Shown in pieces: positions 6,913-7,840 of a stretch of DNA of 7,840 nt. This DNA is from Bacteroidales bacterium (GTDB lineage Bacteria > Bacteroidota > Bacteroidia > Bacteroidales > UBA932): contig JAGBSL010000052.1 of assembly GCA_017631875.1 (NCBI GenBank), forward strand, positions 1 through 7,840, given 5' to 3'. The notes beneath the pieces were generated by a model. The model made no database searches and was not told the origin of the DNA. It saw only the letters and a program-made list of their open reading frames with translations. The stretch's first letter is position 1. Each line of letters opens with the position of its first letter. Made by a program: the position numbers and the translations under genes.

Positions 6913-7323
6913 ATGAAACAGAGCCTCTTATTTATTTTTATCTCAATGGCACTCCTTTTTGCAGGACCAGATGCTGTTGCTCAGGACACAAAGAATGCAG
7001 ATCCCCGTTATTTTCTGCTTGATGAACATCCGACATTCAAGGGCGGTTCTCCCAATGATTTCGCATTGTGGGTTACAAAGCATGTCAAGTATCCTAAGTA
7101 TGCAAAGGAGATCGGTATAGAAGGCACCGTAAAGGTCCATTTCGTTATCGACAAGAAGGGTAAGGTCTCGGAGGCGCATGTTCATCAAGGTGTGCATCCG
7201 GTGCTTGATCAGGAGGCGGTCAGAGTTGTCCTGAAATCTCCGAAATGGAAACCGGCTAAAAAGGATGGCAGGCCGGTAAAGGTAAGCTACACTATCCCGG
7301 TAATGTTCTATTTCAGTAATTAA
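6913..7323 (+). CDS. Exported TonB C-terminal domain protein
   Basis: The protein has 136 residues. A signal peptide (MKQSLLFIFISMALLFAGPDAVAQ) should be cleaved after about residue 23. The rest is almost only a TonB C-terminal domain: F42-K-G-G, the Y60-P61 pair, the strand GTVKVHFVIDKKGKV (71-85), LDQEAVRVV, SPKWKPAKKDG (109-119) and the closing SYTIPVMFYF. In known TonB proteins this domain binds the TonB box of outer-membrane receptors. Here there is no transmembrane anchor kept after processing and no Pro/Lys spacer, so energy coupling is doubtful unless the signal segment stays uncleaved. The gene lies 1 bp after the large TonB-domain gene, so both are likely made together. Confidence 0.88.
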   Translation: MKQSLLFIFISMALLFAGPDAVAQDTKNADPRYFLLDEHPTFKGGSPNDFALWVTKHVKYPKYAKEIGIEGTVKVHFVIDKKGKVSEAHVHQGVHPVLDQEAVRVVLKSPKWKPAKKDGRPVKVSYTIPVMFYFSN

Positions 7324-7414
7324 AAGTCCACTTAACTAAGTAGTTGAGATTTTGAATTTGACAGATAAATCGGGATTTACCTTACAGACTGCATTCAAAG
7401 TTTACTAGACTGAG

Positions 7415-7523
7415 AGCTGTGACAGATTTTGAGCAAATAATGTCACAGCTACTGCGAAATCAGCTGAAATTCGCCAGAAATCAACTGAGCTGTGTCACAT
7501 AAACCGGAAAAACTGACACAGCT
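7415..7523. repeat. Two perfect 36-nt hairpins, 73 bp apart
   Basis: Hairpin 1 has AGCTGTGACA (7415-7424), a 16-nt loop and TGTCACAGCT (7441-7450). Hairpin 2 has AGCTGTGTCA (7488-7497), a 16-nt loop and TGACACAGCT (7514-7523). Both stems are 10 bp and perfect. The single base that differs between them (A or T at arm position 8) is matched by the complementary change in the other arm. Start-to-start distance is 73 bp. The loops are A-rich and unrelated. The 37-nt spacer holds a further short inverted repeat (GCGAA 7454-7458, TTCGC 7470-7474). No T-run follows either stem, so they are unlikely to be ordinary terminators. They fill most of the gap between the TonB-domain gene and the following lipoprotein gene; 7324-7414 and 7524-7569 hold no gene. 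Confidence 0.9.
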
Positions 7524-7569
7524 ACGGAGGAGTTCACAAATAACTAAATTCCAATTAAACTAATTAAGT

Positions 7570-7840
7570 ATGAAAACAATTAAACGAATCTTGATACTTA
7601 TATCAGTGATCATATGCTGCTCGTGTGAGAAAGAGTCACATTGGCTTTGCCATACTTACTGCGGAGATTATGAGACAACTCGAATAATACTTGAGTTTAC
7701 TGAGGATAGGACTGAATGTGAGGTTACTGAGTGCGATATTGCAGCAGACCCCCTTGGAAGTCATAAAACATATAGGGCATATCTGAATGAAGAAGAGAAG
7801 TCCTTTATGCTTAATGAAGGTGATTATGACTCAAGAGTAA
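7570..7840 (+). CDS. Small lipoprotein, N-terminal part (3' truncated)
   Basis: The frame opens at the ATG at 7570 and runs to the end of the window, 90 full codons with no stop. The N-terminus MKTIKRILILISVIICCSCE is a lipoprotein signal; the likely acylated residue is Cys19 in the CSCEKE context typical of Bacteroidetes. The visible mature part is acidic with three more cysteines soon after (C27, C31, C50) and another at C55, which could form disulfides: WLCHTYCGDYE, then RIILEFTEDRTECEVTEC. No family is recognised. A GGAGGAG run lies at 7526-7532, too far (about 37 bp) to serve this start. The leader between is AT-rich. Confidence 0.75.
   Translation, partial: MKTIKRILILISVIICCSCEKESHWLCHTYCGDYETTRIILEFTEDRTECEVTECDIAADPLGSHKTYRAYLNEEEKSFMLNEGDYDSRV

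Noticed and set aside
7358..7386. TTGACA (7358-7363) as a sigma70-like promoter
   Set aside because: No matching -10 box lies at the proper distance, and Bacteroidetes promoters use a different consensus.
7415..7450. Intrinsic terminator for the TonB-domain gene pair
   Set aside because: The stem is perfect but lies 92 bp after the stop, has a 16-nt loop, no following T-run, and is repeated 73 bp on.
7526..7532. GGAGGAG as a ribosome binding site
   Set aside because: It is about 37 bp from the only plausible ATG, with no ATG, GTG or TTG at usable distance.

Overview
The window looks like chromosomal DNA from a member of the Bacteroidales, probably an uncultured host-associated lineage. The reasons are a C-terminal piece of a TonB-linked outer-membrane barrel of the OMP_b-brl_3 type, two secreted proteins carrying TonB C-terminal domains, a TapB/DUF3108-type protein, lipoproteins with Bacteroidetes-style signal sequences (ISAC, SCEKE), and starts with no clear Shine-Dalgarno sequence. 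All supported genes are on the + strand and nearly all products go to the cell envelope. No genus can be named from the sequence alone.

Layout. 1-1346: the end of an outer-membrane receptor-like barrel. 1347-2377: a 1.03-kb gene-free stretch holding two tandem arrays. The first (1465-2013) is eight hairpin units at an exact 73-bp period. The second (2069-2320) is four hairpin units at a 72-bp period. 2378-5080: five closely packed genes (small beta-barrel, lipoprotein, four-helix membrane protein, TapB-like protein, second four-helix membrane protein), one pair overlapping as ATGA. 5081-5162: an 82-bp gap with a 36-nt imperfect hairpin overlapping a smaller one. 5163-7323: two adjacent genes for exported TonB-C-domain proteins, the first a 582-residue multidomain protein. 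7324-7569: an intergenic region with two perfect 36-nt hairpins, again 73 bp apart. 7570-7840: the start of a small lipoprotein gene.

Functional reading (inference). The coding part is an envelope module with no enzyme, transporter ATPase or regulator, so no pathway can be assigned. The proteins would sit in the outer membrane, periplasm and inner membrane. The TonB-C-domain proteins have cleavable signal peptides but no membrane anchor that could contact ExbB/ExbD.

The most unusual content is non-coding. Arrays with unrelated stem sequences, about 5.4 kb apart, share the same geometry: 10-11 bp arms, a 16-nt loop and a 73-bp period. In both, one base pair differs between units in a compensated way. 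This suggests a family of structured repeats (REP/BIME-like, an array of protein-binding sites, or a repetitive RNA) defined more by shape and spacing than by sequence. No transposase, Cas, Nop5/Tas or reverse transcriptase gene is present in the window to explain them.
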